64,000 bases of DNA from Azophilus sp965116165 (GTDB lineage Bacteria > Pseudomonadota > Gammaproteobacteria > Pseudomonadales > Azotimanducaceae), in assembly GCA_965116165.1 (NCBI GenBank), contig OZ220484.1:1240001-1304000 (forward strand). The letters run 5' to 3'. The notes beneath the pieces were generated by a model. It did no database searches and was not told the origin of the DNA. It saw only the letters and a list, made by a program, of their open reading frames with translations. A program made the translations under genes and the position numbers. This document shows positions 43,076-50,828 of this stretch, in pieces; within the stretch, counting starts at the first letter, position 1; each line of letters starts with the position of its first letter.

Positions 43076-44035
43076 CTATCCCACGTCGAACCAGTCGATG
43101 GCGACGACCCCGCGGCTTTGCAAATAGGCATTGGCCCGCGAAAAATGGCGGCAGCCAAAGAAACCGCGGCTTGCCGAAAGCGGCGATGGATGGGGCGCGG
43201 TCAACACGCAATGGCGGCGGCGGTCCACGATGCCCCCCTTGCGCTGGGCATAGCCGCCCCACAGCATGAATACCAGACCCTCCCGCCTGGTGTTGAGCAC
43301 CTTGACGACTTCGTCGGTGAATTCTTCCCAGCCCTGCCCCTGATGGGAAGCGGCGCGTCCCCGCTCCACCGTTAGCACGGCATTCAGTAGCAATACCCCC
43401 TGCCGCGCCCAGGGCGCGAGGCATCCCCTGCTGCCGTCAAGTCGGCGACCGGGGCCACCGAGGTCTTCGTTGATTTCCTTGAAAATATTCTCAAGCGACG
43501 GCGGTGGGCGCACGCCCGACCGCACGGAAAAACAAAGCCCATGCGCCTGACGCGGCCCGTGGTAGGGGTCTTGGCCGATGATGACCACCTTGACCTCGGG
43601 CAGCGGCGCTAGGTCGAGTGCATGAAAAATGTGGTCGCCGCGCGGGTAGATCACCTTGCGCGCCTGCTTTTCCCGCTGCAAAAAAGCCCGCAGCCGCCGC
43701 ATGTAGCCCTTTTCAAATTCGGCGGCGAGCGCCGCCTTCCAAGAGGCCTCCAAACGAACACGGCTGTGTGTGGAGCCTTCGGCCGGGGAACTCGGGGGGG
43801 CACCCCCCGCAAAAACCGCCTCGGTCGGGGAGCCGGGGGGAATATCCTCCGAAGCAGCCGGCTCGGCCGCGGGGCTTGGGGAGGCACCCTCTGAAAAAAA
43901 CGGCTCGGCCGGCGGATTCGGGGAGGTGCCCTCCGATGCCACCAGTTCGGCCGCTAGCTTCGGACGAGTGCCCCGGGCAACCGTCTTGGCGTTTGTGCCG
44001 CCACTGCCTTCCTTGCGGTTCATGGCCTCAGACAT
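43076..44035 (-). CDS. ung: Uracil-DNA glycosylase with a repetitive N-terminal extension
   Basis: A 319-residue Ung (normally about 225). The catalytic core has IIGQDPYHGPRQAHGLCFSV (water-activating Asp), PPSLENIFKE and TAPHPSPLSASRGFFGCRHFS (HPSPLS loop). It removes uracil from DNA in base-excision repair. Residues about 20-89 are five tandem 14-residue units rich in Pro/Ala/Ser/Glu, which probably form a flexible tail. The start ATG 44035 overlaps the lysS stop by 8 bp. A shorter start near residue 90 is possible, but no in-frame ATG with ribosome-binding site was found. Confidence 0.95.
   Translation of the reverse strand: MSEAMNRKEGSGGTNAKTVARGTRPKLAAELVASEGTSPNPPAEPFFSEGASPSPAAEPAASEDIPPGSPTEAVFAGGAPPSSPAEGSTHSRVRLEASWKAALAAEFEKGYMRRLRAFLQREKQARKVIYPRGDHIFHALDLAPLPEVKVVIIGQDPYHGPRQAHGLCFSVRSGVRPPPSLENIFKEINEDLGGPGRRLDGSRGCLAPWARQGVLLLNAVLTVERGRAASHQGQGWEEFTDEVVKVLNTRREGLVFMLWGGYAQRKGGIVDRRRHCVLTAPHPSPLSASRGFFGCRHFSRANAYLQSRGVVAIDWFDVG
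43769..43978 (-). repeat. Five 42-bp tandem repeats (14-residue units) in ung
   Basis: Residues 20-89 align as ARGTRPKLAAELVA, SEGTSPNPPAEPFF, SEGASPSPAAEPAA, SEDIPPGSPTEAVF and AGGAPPSSPAEGST. The nucleotide units diverge, so the array is not brand-new. Copy number is likely to vary between strains. Confidence 0.8.
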
Positions 44036-45512
44036 CCTCGCGCCTGCGCATAAGGGGGAACAACAGAACCTCGCGAATGGAGGGCGAGTCGGTCAACAGC
44101 ATGACGAGGCGATCGATACCGATACCCTCGCCAGCGGTCGGCGGCAGCCCGTATTCCAATGCGGTGATGTAGTCTTCATCGAAGCGCATGGCCTCCCGGT
44201 CGCCCGCCCGCCCAACGGCCGCCTGTTCGCGAAACCGCGCGGCCTGATCGTCGGGATCGTTCAATTCGCTGAAACCATTGGCGATTTCCCGGCCGGCGAT
44301 AAAGAGTTCGAAGCGGTCCGTCACCTCGGGGTCGTCGTCGTTGCGGCGGGACAGCGGGGAGACTTCCGCAGGATAGTGGGTAATGAAGGTGGGCTGGATC
44401 AGCCGGTCTTCCACGCAGGTCTCAAACGCCTCCATCTGCAGCTTGCCCGTTCCCCAATTCGGTTGCGGCGCAACACCGCGTTCGGTTAGAAAAGTGCGCA
44501 ACGCCGCCTCGTCCCGCAACTGCGCTTCCGTCAGCGGTGTGTGGCGCCCAAGCGCCTCAATCAGGCTCATTGTGGCGAATTCACCACCCAAATCCAGCTC
44601 CCGGCCCTGGTAGCGCAACGCCGTACCGCCGAGAATCCGGTCGCAGACGGTATGCAGCAACTCCACAGTCAATGCCATCAGTTCCCGGTAATCATGATAC
44701 GCCCAATAAAACTCGAGCATCGTGAATTCCGGATTGTGCCGCGTGGATAGGCCCTCGTTGCGAAAATTGCGGTTGATCTCGAAGACCCGTTCGAAGCCAC
44801 CAACCACAAGCCGCTTCAGAAACAACTCCGGCGCAACGCGCAGATAAAGGTCCGTGCCCAAACTGTTGTGATGGGTGACAAACGGTCGCGCAAGCGCCCC
44901 CCCGGGGATATCGTGCATCATGGGCGTTTCGACCTCCAGGAAATCACGCTCCTGAAAGAAGGCCCGGATTTCGCCGACGACTCGCGAGCGTGTTTGGAAT
45001 ATTCGGCGCACCCCTTCGTTGACGATGAGATCCAGATACCGTTGCCGGTAGCGGCTTTCCACATCGGCCAAGCCATGAAATTTTTCCGGCAGCGCCCGTA
45101 GCGTTTTGTTGAGCAGCACCACCTCGGTGGCGCGCAAGGTCAGTTCGCCCCGGTCGGTCCGCATGAGACGACCGCGCACACCGACAATGTCGCCAATATC
45201 CCACAGGGACCGGGTGGCGTCGTAGGCTTCCGCGCCGAGGTCGTCTCGGGTGAGATAGCATTGAATACGCCCGCTCAGATCCTGAAGCGTAACGAAGCTG
45301 GCCCGGCCCATCACCCGGCGCAACATGACCCGGCCGGCAACCGCCGTGAAGACCGGCGCGGCTTCCAGCATTCCCTTATCGCTTTCCCGGTAGTCGGCCC
45401 GCAATGCCGCCGCCTCCCCTTCGCGCCGGAAGCGATTCGTGTAGGAGCCGCCCGCCGCGAGCCATCGCTCGTGCTTGGCGCGCCGGTTCTCGGCAACGTT
45501 GCGCTCAGTCAT
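44028..45512 (-). CDS. lysS: Lysyl-tRNA synthetase (class II)
   Basis: A 494-residue class IIb synthetase. The N-terminal OB-fold has GRASFVTLQDLSGRIQCYL, then motif 2 FRNEGLSTRHNPEFTMLEFYWAY and motif 3 GEGIGIDRLVMLLTDS near the C-terminus, ending PLMRRREDV. ATG 45512 is preferred over 45545, which adds a non-homologous stretch. It follows prfB closely (the prfB stop is at 45542), the well-known prfB-lysS operon order. It charges tRNA-Lys in the cytoplasm. Confidence 0.96.
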   Translation of the reverse strand: MTERNVAENRRAKHERWLAAGGSYTNRFRREGEAAALRADYRESDKGMLEAAPVFTAVAGRVMLRRVMGRASFVTLQDLSGRIQCYLTRDDLGAEAYDATRSLWDIGDIVGVRGRLMRTDRGELTLRATEVVLLNKTLRALPEKFHGLADVESRYRQRYLDLIVNEGVRRIFQTRSRVVGEIRAFFQERDFLEVETPMMHDIPGGALARPFVTHHNSLGTDLYLRVAPELFLKRLVVGGFERVFEINRNFRNEGLSTRHNPEFTMLEFYWAYHDYRELMALTVELLHTVCDRILGGTALRYQGRELDLGGEFATMSLIEALGRHTPLTEAQLRDEAALRTFLTERGVAPQPNWGTGKLQMEAFETCVEDRLIQPTFITHYPAEVSPLSRRNDDDPEVTDRFELFIAGREIANGFSELNDPDDQAARFREQAAVGRAGDREAMRFDEDYITALEYGLPPTAGEGIGIDRLVMLLTDSPSIREVLLFPLMRRREDV

Positions 45513-45541
45513 CTCGAGAAGTATGGCGTTGCATGGCGCTG

Positions 45542-46640
45542 TCAAAAACCCGCCTTCAGGCTCGCTTCCATGAAATCGTCAATGTCGCCATCTAGTATTG
45601 TGTTGGGGTCCGAGCGCTCCACGCTGGTTCGCAAATCCTTGACCCGGGACTGATCGAGCACATAGGAGCGGATTTGGCTGCCCCAACCGATATCGGCCTT
45701 TTGTTCCTCAATGGCCGCCTGCTCGGCGCGGCGGGCCAGCATTTCCAACTCGTACAGCTTGGCGCGCAGTTGTTTGAACGCCTGGTCCCGGTTCTGGTGC
45801 TGAGACCGCTCGCTCTGGCATTGCACCACGGTGTTGGTGGGCAGGTGGGTGAGCCGGATGGCCGAATCGGTGGTATTGACGTGTTGCCCGCCGGCACCGC
45901 TGGCCCGGTAGGTATCGATCCGCACATCCGCGGGATTGATTTCGATGTCGATATCGTCCTCCACTTCGGGCGAGACGAATATCGACGCGAAAGAGGTGTG
46001 CCGACGATTTCCCGAATCGAAGGGGGACTTGCGCACCAACCGGTGCACACCCGTTTCCGTGCGCAACCAACCGTATGCGTAGTCACCGTTGACCTCTATG
46101 GTCGCACTCTTGATGCCGGCCACCTCGCCGGGGGAGAGTTCAACGATCTGCATATCGAAATTTCGCGATTCGCCCCAGCGCAAATACATGCGCAACAGCA
46201 TTTCGGCCCAATCCTGGGCCTCGGTGCCGCCGGAGCCGGCCTGGATCTCCACAAAGGCGTTGGCGGCATCCCGCTCGCCGCGGAACATGCGCCGAAACTC
46301 CAAATCGCCAATCCGCTTTTCCAAGGTGTCCAGTTCTTGATCGATGTCGTCGAGCGCCGCCTGGTCACCATCGTCGGCCGCCAATTCCGCCAGCTCGGCC
46401 AATTCCGCCAAGCTCTCCGGCAGGGCACCGAGTGGACCCACGCTCTCTTCGAGGCGCGCCCGTTCCGTGGCAAGTTCGCGAGCGTTGTCCGGATCGTTCC
46501 AAAGCTCCGGGTCGGCCAACAGACGCTCGACTTCCGCTAGCCTTGCCCGCCGCGCATCGAAGTCAAAGATACCCCCTGAGCGCCTCGACCCGTTCGCCCA
46601 GTTGCCTGAGCCGCTCCCGGATTGATGTGATTTCCGCCAT
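45542..46640 (-). CDS. prfB: Peptide chain release factor 2, expressed by programmed +1 frameshift
   Basis: Two frames make a 365-residue RF2. The first, from ATG 46640, encodes MAEITSIRERLRQLGERVEALRGYL and ends at an in-frame TGA (46565-46563). The second continues from GAC at 46564 to the stop at 45542. The second frame contains the GGQ motif (ASGAGGQHVNTTDSA) for peptide release and the SPF anticodon-like motif (KSPFDSG). The site reads AGG GGG TAT CTT TGA C, the known autoregulatory signal where low RF2 allows a +1 slip on CTT. The longest open frame starting at 46795 is an artefact and lacks the real N-terminus. Confidence 0.95.
46562..46577 (-). promoter_or_regulatory. prfB: prfB programmed frameshift signal (AGGGGG TATCTT TGAC)
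   Basis: A Shine-Dalgarno-like AGGGGG lies three bases before CTT-TGA-C on the minus strand. This is the RF2 autoregulation signal known from most bacteria: termination at the 26th codon when RF2 is abundant, a +1 shift when it is scarce. Confidence 0.95.
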
Positions 46641-46791
46641 ATCGAAGCTGGCCGTCGCCTATTTTCAAAAGCGCGGAAGTGTACCCGCCTTTTGCGCAAG
46701 TTGCGCGGGGAACAGGCAACTGTCGGCAATTTCCGCCAAGCGCGGCGACTATGGAGGCATGAGGCGGAATCGAAAACCCTCGACGCCCGGT

Positions 46792-48825
46792 TCATTCGCC
46801 GTCGTGCTGAAACGCCTTGACCAAATCCTGCTGATCGAGAGCGGGCACCGGCGCATAGTGACTGAACGTCATAGTAAAGCTGCCCTCGCCGCCCGAGAGC
46901 GAATTGAGCCGGGAATGATAATCCTGCACTTCCTTGAGGGGTGCCTGGCCCAACACCTCCAAGCGTCCCCCGGCTAGCACATTGGTGCCCTTCACCGACC
47001 CCCGCATGCCGGAGAGGTCGCCCGCCACATCGCCCATGCAGTGTTCCGGCACGGTCACAGCGACATCCACAATCGGCTCCATGACGATGGGTTTGGCACC
47101 TTGCACCGCATTGATGAATGCGCGCTTGCCGGCCTGAATAAAGGCGATTTCCTTGGAATCCACCGAATGATGTTTGCCGTCGTAGACGGTAACCCGCACA
47201 TCCTGCAGCGGGTGCCCGGCAATCGCGCCCTCATGCAGCACTTCGCGCACGCCCTTCTCCACCGCCGGAATGAACTGTGATGGAATAACGCCGCCGACCA
47301 CGGCGTCGACAAACTCGAAGCCGCCGCCACGGGCAAGGGGCTCGATACGCAGAAACACCTCGCCGAATTGGCCGGCGCCGCCAGTCTGCTTCTTGTGCCG
47401 GTGGCGCCCCTCCGCCTTGGCGGTAATCGTCTCCCGATAGGCGATGGAAGGCAGCGAGGTGGCGACCTTGACACCGTATTTCTCAGCCACCTCCTCAAGG
47501 GCGACGCGCAGATGCAACTCGCCGAGGCCATACAGCACGGTTTCGTTCATCGCCGGGATCTGTTCCAACTTCAGGGTGGGGTCTTCCGCGCACAACACGG
47601 ATAGCGCTTCGTTCGCCCTTTGCGCCTGGGCATCCGTCTCGGTGCTGATCGCCCGGCCATACATCGGCTCCGGCAATTCCAGCGATTCCAGGCGCGTGTC
47701 GTCCTGATCGTGGGCGTCGTGCAAAACGGCGTTGAAGAACACCTCCTCCGCCCTTGGGATGGCGCAAATGTCGCCGCAGGCCGCCTCTTCGAGCTCCACG
47801 TGTTCCGCGCCGTTCAAACGCAGTAAATGATTGATTTTCAAAGGCTTGCGTGCATCGCCGACGAAGATTTGCCGACCGCGCCGAAGCGTTCCCTGGTGTA
47901 TGCGCAGGAACGCCATGCGTCCACGGAAGGGGTCGATGTCCACCTTGACGACATGGGCAACCGCATGGGCCTCGGAATCGGGGGCAAGGGAGACGGGTTC
48001 CGCCCGCTCGCCGGTGACAAATGCTGGCGGATTGCCCTCACTCGGCGACGGCATCAACTTGACGATAACATCAAGCAGTTCCACGATGCCGACGCCGGTG
48101 GCGGCGGAAACGAAGCATACCGGCACCAAATGGCCATCGCGCAACGCCTTCTCGAAAGCATCGTGCAGTTGCTCGGGGGCGACCTCGCCCTCCTCCAGGT
48201 AGACCTCCATGAGGTCGTTGTCCATTTCCACCACCTGGTCCAGGATCCGCTCGTGGGCATCGGCGACGGAGCCGATATCGGTTTCCCCTCCCTCCTCGTG
48301 GAAAAAGACATCGACCACCTTTGCGCCGTTGTCCACGGGCAGGTTGATGGGCAGGCATTCGCTCCCGAAGGTTTCCTGGAGCTGCTCTAGAATCGCGGCG
48401 GCATCGACACCTTCCGCATCGATGCGATTGACGACCACCATGCGGCACAGGTGCCGCTCCACAGCCGCCTCCATCATGCGCTGGGTCATGGTTTCGACAC
48501 CAGTCGCGGCATTGACCACCACCGCCGCCGTTTCAACCGCCGGCAATATCGACATCGCCCGGCCCACAAAGTCGGGGTGGCCCGGCGCATCGAGCAGATT
48601 GATGTGGACACCACCGTGCTCGAAGTGGCAGAAACCGGTCTTGAGGGAGTGCCCGAGTTCCTTTTCCCGGGGATCGAAGTCGGAAACCGTGGTACCGGCG
48701 TCAACGGTGCCTCTGTGGGGAATCTTGCCGGTACCGTGCAACAGGGCATCCGCGAGTTCGGTTTTGCCGGCGCCACTGTGCCCCACCAGGGCGATGTTGC
48801 GGATTTGGTCGACGCTGTTTGTCAT
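46792..48825 (-). CDS. Elongation factor G-like GTPase
   Basis: A 677-residue translational GTPase. G1 is GHSGAGKT (about 15-22), G3 is DAPGHPDF (not the usual DTPGHVDF), and G4 is NRID instead of NKxD, so it belongs to the divergent EF-G-like paralogue group rather than canonical fusA. Later domains include GELHLRVALEEVAEKYGVKV and GGGFEFVDAVVGGVIPSQFIPAVEKG (EF-G domain IV). Roles of this group are unclear; some assist translocation or recycling under stress. ATG 48825 overlaps the truncated ORF upstream in ATGA. It is likely cotranscribed with prfB-lysS. Confidence 0.88.
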   Translation of the reverse strand: MTNSVDQIRNIALVGHSGAGKTELADALLHGTGKIPHRGTVDAGTTVSDFDPREKELGHSLKTGFCHFEHGGVHINLLDAPGHPDFVGRAMSILPAVETAAVVVNAATGVETMTQRMMEAAVERHLCRMVVVNRIDAEGVDAAAILEQLQETFGSECLPINLPVDNGAKVVDVFFHEEGGETDIGSVADAHERILDQVVEMDNDLMEVYLEEGEVAPEQLHDAFEKALRDGHLVPVCFVSAATGVGIVELLDVIVKLMPSPSEGNPPAFVTGERAEPVSLAPDSEAHAVAHVVKVDIDPFRGRMAFLRIHQGTLRRGRQIFVGDARKPLKINHLLRLNGAEHVELEEAACGDICAIPRAEEVFFNAVLHDAHDQDDTRLESLELPEPMYGRAISTETDAQAQRANEALSVLCAEDPTLKLEQIPAMNETVLYGLGELHLRVALEEVAEKYGVKVATSLPSIAYRETITAKAEGRHRHKKQTGGAGQFGEVFLRIEPLARGGGFEFVDAVVGGVIPSQFIPAVEKGVREVLHEGAIAGHPLQDVRVTVYDGKHHSVDSKEIAFIQAGKRAFINAVQGAKPIVMEPIVDVAVTVPEHCMGDVAGDLSGMRGSVKGTNVLAGGRLEVLGQAPLKEVQDYHSRLNSLSGGEGSFTMTFSHYAPVPALDQQDLVKAFQHDGE

Positions 48826-48974
48826 TGTTTCTCATGTCTCCCGGTATTGCCTGGTTCGAATATAGCCTTACGCGCACGGAATTCCGAGCCATCTGCGGTC
48901 CCGTCTTCCTGGATCATGCTTGGCTTGACGTAACGGACGATTTGGGCGTCCGCAGGCAAATCGTCACCGGTCAT
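48822..48974 (-). pseudogene. Truncated second gene of a two-gene module of unknown function
   Basis: A 50-codon ORF starting ATG 48974, which overlaps the stop of the preceding gene in ATGA. The translation begins MTGDDLPADAQIVRYVKPSM and continues IQEDGTADGSEFRAR. I recognise this opening from small proteins encoded just after relatives of the upstream gene, but those are about 85-100 residues and continue after the SxFRLR-like block. Here the rest is replaced by about 15 unrelated residues ending at the start of the EF-G-like gene. It is therefore probably a 3'-truncated remnant. Confidence 0.5.
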
Positions 48975-49390
48975 TCGTAGAGCGGAGAGCGCAGTTCAAA
49001 GGCATCGATCTGTTTTTTTAATCCCACGAAGCTATCGCGTCCAGCGACCTTCGAAATCGGCAATGCTGCCTCGCGGCGCTTAAAGATCACATACTGGACC
49101 ATTTGGTCACCAAGGAACTGCAACCCCAAGTGCGTTCCTGTCTCATCCTTCCAGATCACTCGTAGGTTGCCGTTGTCCACCAGCACCAATTGTCCTTTAC
49201 GAATTCGGAAATCGGATCGGATGAATTTCCAGAAGTCATCTTTCGATTTGGAATTCAGGCCGTATCCGTCCTCTGCGGCATCGATACACAACGATTCGAT
49301 TCTTGCCGAATAGGCGTTAATTTTGGATTGCACCCAAGGTTCGGGTGCGAACAAGGTACTGGAATCCTTGATGTGCTCACTTCGAAGCAT
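48971..49390 (-). CDS. Conserved protein of unknown function (first gene of a two-gene module)
   Basis: A 139-residue soluble protein. Visible blocks: INAYSARIESLCIDAAEDGYGLN, DDFWKFIRSD.RIRKGQLVLVDNGNLRVIW, HLGLQFLGDQMVQYVIFKRRE and VAGRDSFVGLKKQIDAFEL. These form a recognisable widespread family whose members are often found next to a second small gene, here only a remnant. No catalytic motif is evident and no function is known to me. GC content is lower than in flanking genes, and MITE A5 lies just upstream (49434-49533), pointing to an accessory insert between fusA-like and the hydrolase gene. Confidence 0.7.
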   Translation of the reverse strand: MLRSEHIKDSSTLFAPEPWVQSKINAYSARIESLCIDAAEDGYGLNSKSKDDFWKFIRSDFRIRKGQLVLVDNGNLRVIWKDETGTHLGLQFLGDQMVQYVIFKRREAALPISKVAGRDSFVGLKKQIDAFELRSPLYE

Positions 49391-49433
49391 ACGCAGAGAT
49401 GGATCGAAGTAAGCGCCTATAACCAGTTCATTT

Positions 49434-49533
49434 GAGAATTATATCGATTAGTTGACAAAACCCGACATGTGGTAGTTTCCTGCCACTAAAGCCTTAATAT
49501 ATAGTGGTATGTCAACTTATGTATATAAGTCCC
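49434..49533 (+). mobile_element. MITE family A, copy A5 (TSD GTTCATTT/GTTCGTTT)
   Basis: A 100-bp copy, GAGAATTATATCGATTAG... to ...ATATAAGTCCC, flanked by GTTCATTT (49426-49433) and GTTCGTTT (49534-49541), an 8-bp duplication with one change. From 49542 to 49663 no gene is evident. Confidence 0.9.
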
Positions 49534-49663
49534 GTTCGTTTATTGGGGGTTTCTTGAAGCGTACGCTCATAGGGTGTTCCACAATGTTTGCCACTGCATT
49601 TGGTAGATAGTTGATAAGACAATCTGCCTTTACAAAGCAGGTTGCTTGCCAAGATTCCAGGCT

Positions 49664-49730
49664 TGGTGTTCTATCCAACTGATAATACCGCATCAGTTGG
49701 ATGGAGCACTAGCGTGCCGGGTCGCCCGGC
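49664..49730. repeat. Head-to-head REP-like palindrome, family D, copy D2
   Basis: GTGTTCTATCCAACTGAT and ATCAGTTGGATGGAGCAC form a long hairpin with an AATACCGC loop (49664-49714). A second short perfect hairpin GCCGGG-TCG-CCCGGC follows (49716-49730). It lies just past the stop of the gene at 49739, so it could act as its transcript end. The same word occurs singly in D1 and D3. Confidence 0.75.
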
Positions 49731-49738
49731 CGCCGATA

Positions 49739-50746
49739 CTATCCGCGACAATCCTCGCCCGTCAGCAATCGCCAGTATCGTTCTCTTTGTTCGAAGCGCA
49801 CCGACCGATCCACAACATAGCGCACATGGGGTTCGGGCCCGGCTTGCGGATCGAGTTCGATGCCCCACAATGGATCGATGGCATTGGGCACCACCGAGTA
49901 GCGCACATCGATGACCCGATTGGGTTGGCGCGGGTCAAGCGCGACATAGCCGCTCGAAAACCAGCGGAATCGCTCCAAATCTCGCGTCTGCTGGCTGGCG
50001 GGATCAAGCCAGGGAAGGTCGCGGCGCCTATCGAGCCGCGCGATACTGTCACCCCGGCAAAGGGTCGTGCGCCGGCCGGCCCGGACGCCATCGACGTACC
50101 AGCGCCCGTTGTGTTCGTACACCACTTTCCACACCAGCAGATTGGCAAAGCCCGCCTTGGCGGAGAGGTGCCGTGGCTCGTGGCCCCTTTCCGCGGCCAT
50201 TCGCGCCCCCGCGGCCTCGGCCCGCTGCTGCTGGGCGACGCCAAGTAGAAGATAGACAAGCGCCCAGGTCAGTCCGGCCACCGCTAGGGAACGGCGACGC
50301 CGAATGGCCGCGAACACCACCAGGCCAAGCAGCGGCAAGGTGAACAGCGGATCCACCACGGAGACATTGTTCCAAGCCACCCGGGAATCGGAAAACGGCC
50401 ACAATAGCTGGGTTCCATAGGTTGTGCAGGCATCCAGCACACCATGGGTGGCGTAGCCGAACAAGCAGGCCAGATAGGTTTCCCGAGGCGTTAACACGCG
50501 CCGCACAATCCGATGCAGAAGCAGGGCCACAATAGCCGCCCCAACCGGAATAAATACCAGCGCATGGGTGAATTGACGGTGGTATTCCAAAAACAGCATC
50601 GGGTCCGTGGAGGAGTTGATGAACACATCAAGATCCGGTGCCATGCCCGCGAGACACCCGACGAGCGCGACGGCGCGCAATTTCCCGCGTCCAAAAACCG
50701 TTTGCGGCGCGACCGCGCCGACCACGCCCTGACTGATGGGATCCAT
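49739..50746 (-). CDS. Membrane-bound metal-dependent hydrolase (YdjM/YbcI family)
   Basis: A 335-residue protein. The N-terminal MDPISQGVVGAVAPQT and DLDVF, then YHRQFTHALVF, carry the conserved D and H residues of the DUF457 membrane hydrolase family. Several transmembrane helices occupy residues about 20-175. LFGYATHGVLDACTTYGTQLLWPFS is a further conserved block. A soluble C-terminal domain of about 150 residues follows. Substrate unknown in the family. It lies divergent or isolated between repeat D2 and recJ, on the same strand as recJ. Confidence 0.85.
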   Translation of the reverse strand: MDPISQGVVGAVAPQTVFGRGKLRAVALVGCLAGMAPDLDVFINSSTDPMLFLEYHRQFTHALVFIPVGAAIVALLLHRIVRRVLTPRETYLACLFGYATHGVLDACTTYGTQLLWPFSDSRVAWNNVSVVDPLFTLPLLGLVVFAAIRRRRSLAVAGLTWALVYLLLGVAQQQRAEAAGARMAAERGHEPRHLSAKAGFANLLVWKVVYEHNGRWYVDGVRAGRRTTLCRGDSIARLDRRRDLPWLDPASQQTRDLERFRWFSSGYVALDPRQPNRVIDVRYSVVPNAIDPLWGIELDPQAGPEPHVRYVVDRSVRFEQRERYWRLLTGEDCRG

Positions 50747-50828
50747 ACCGAAATTACCCTCCCATAGAACCGACGCTATGCCCCCAACTGCGAAGACGGT
50801 GGTCCAAACAATCGATTCATACCCACCC

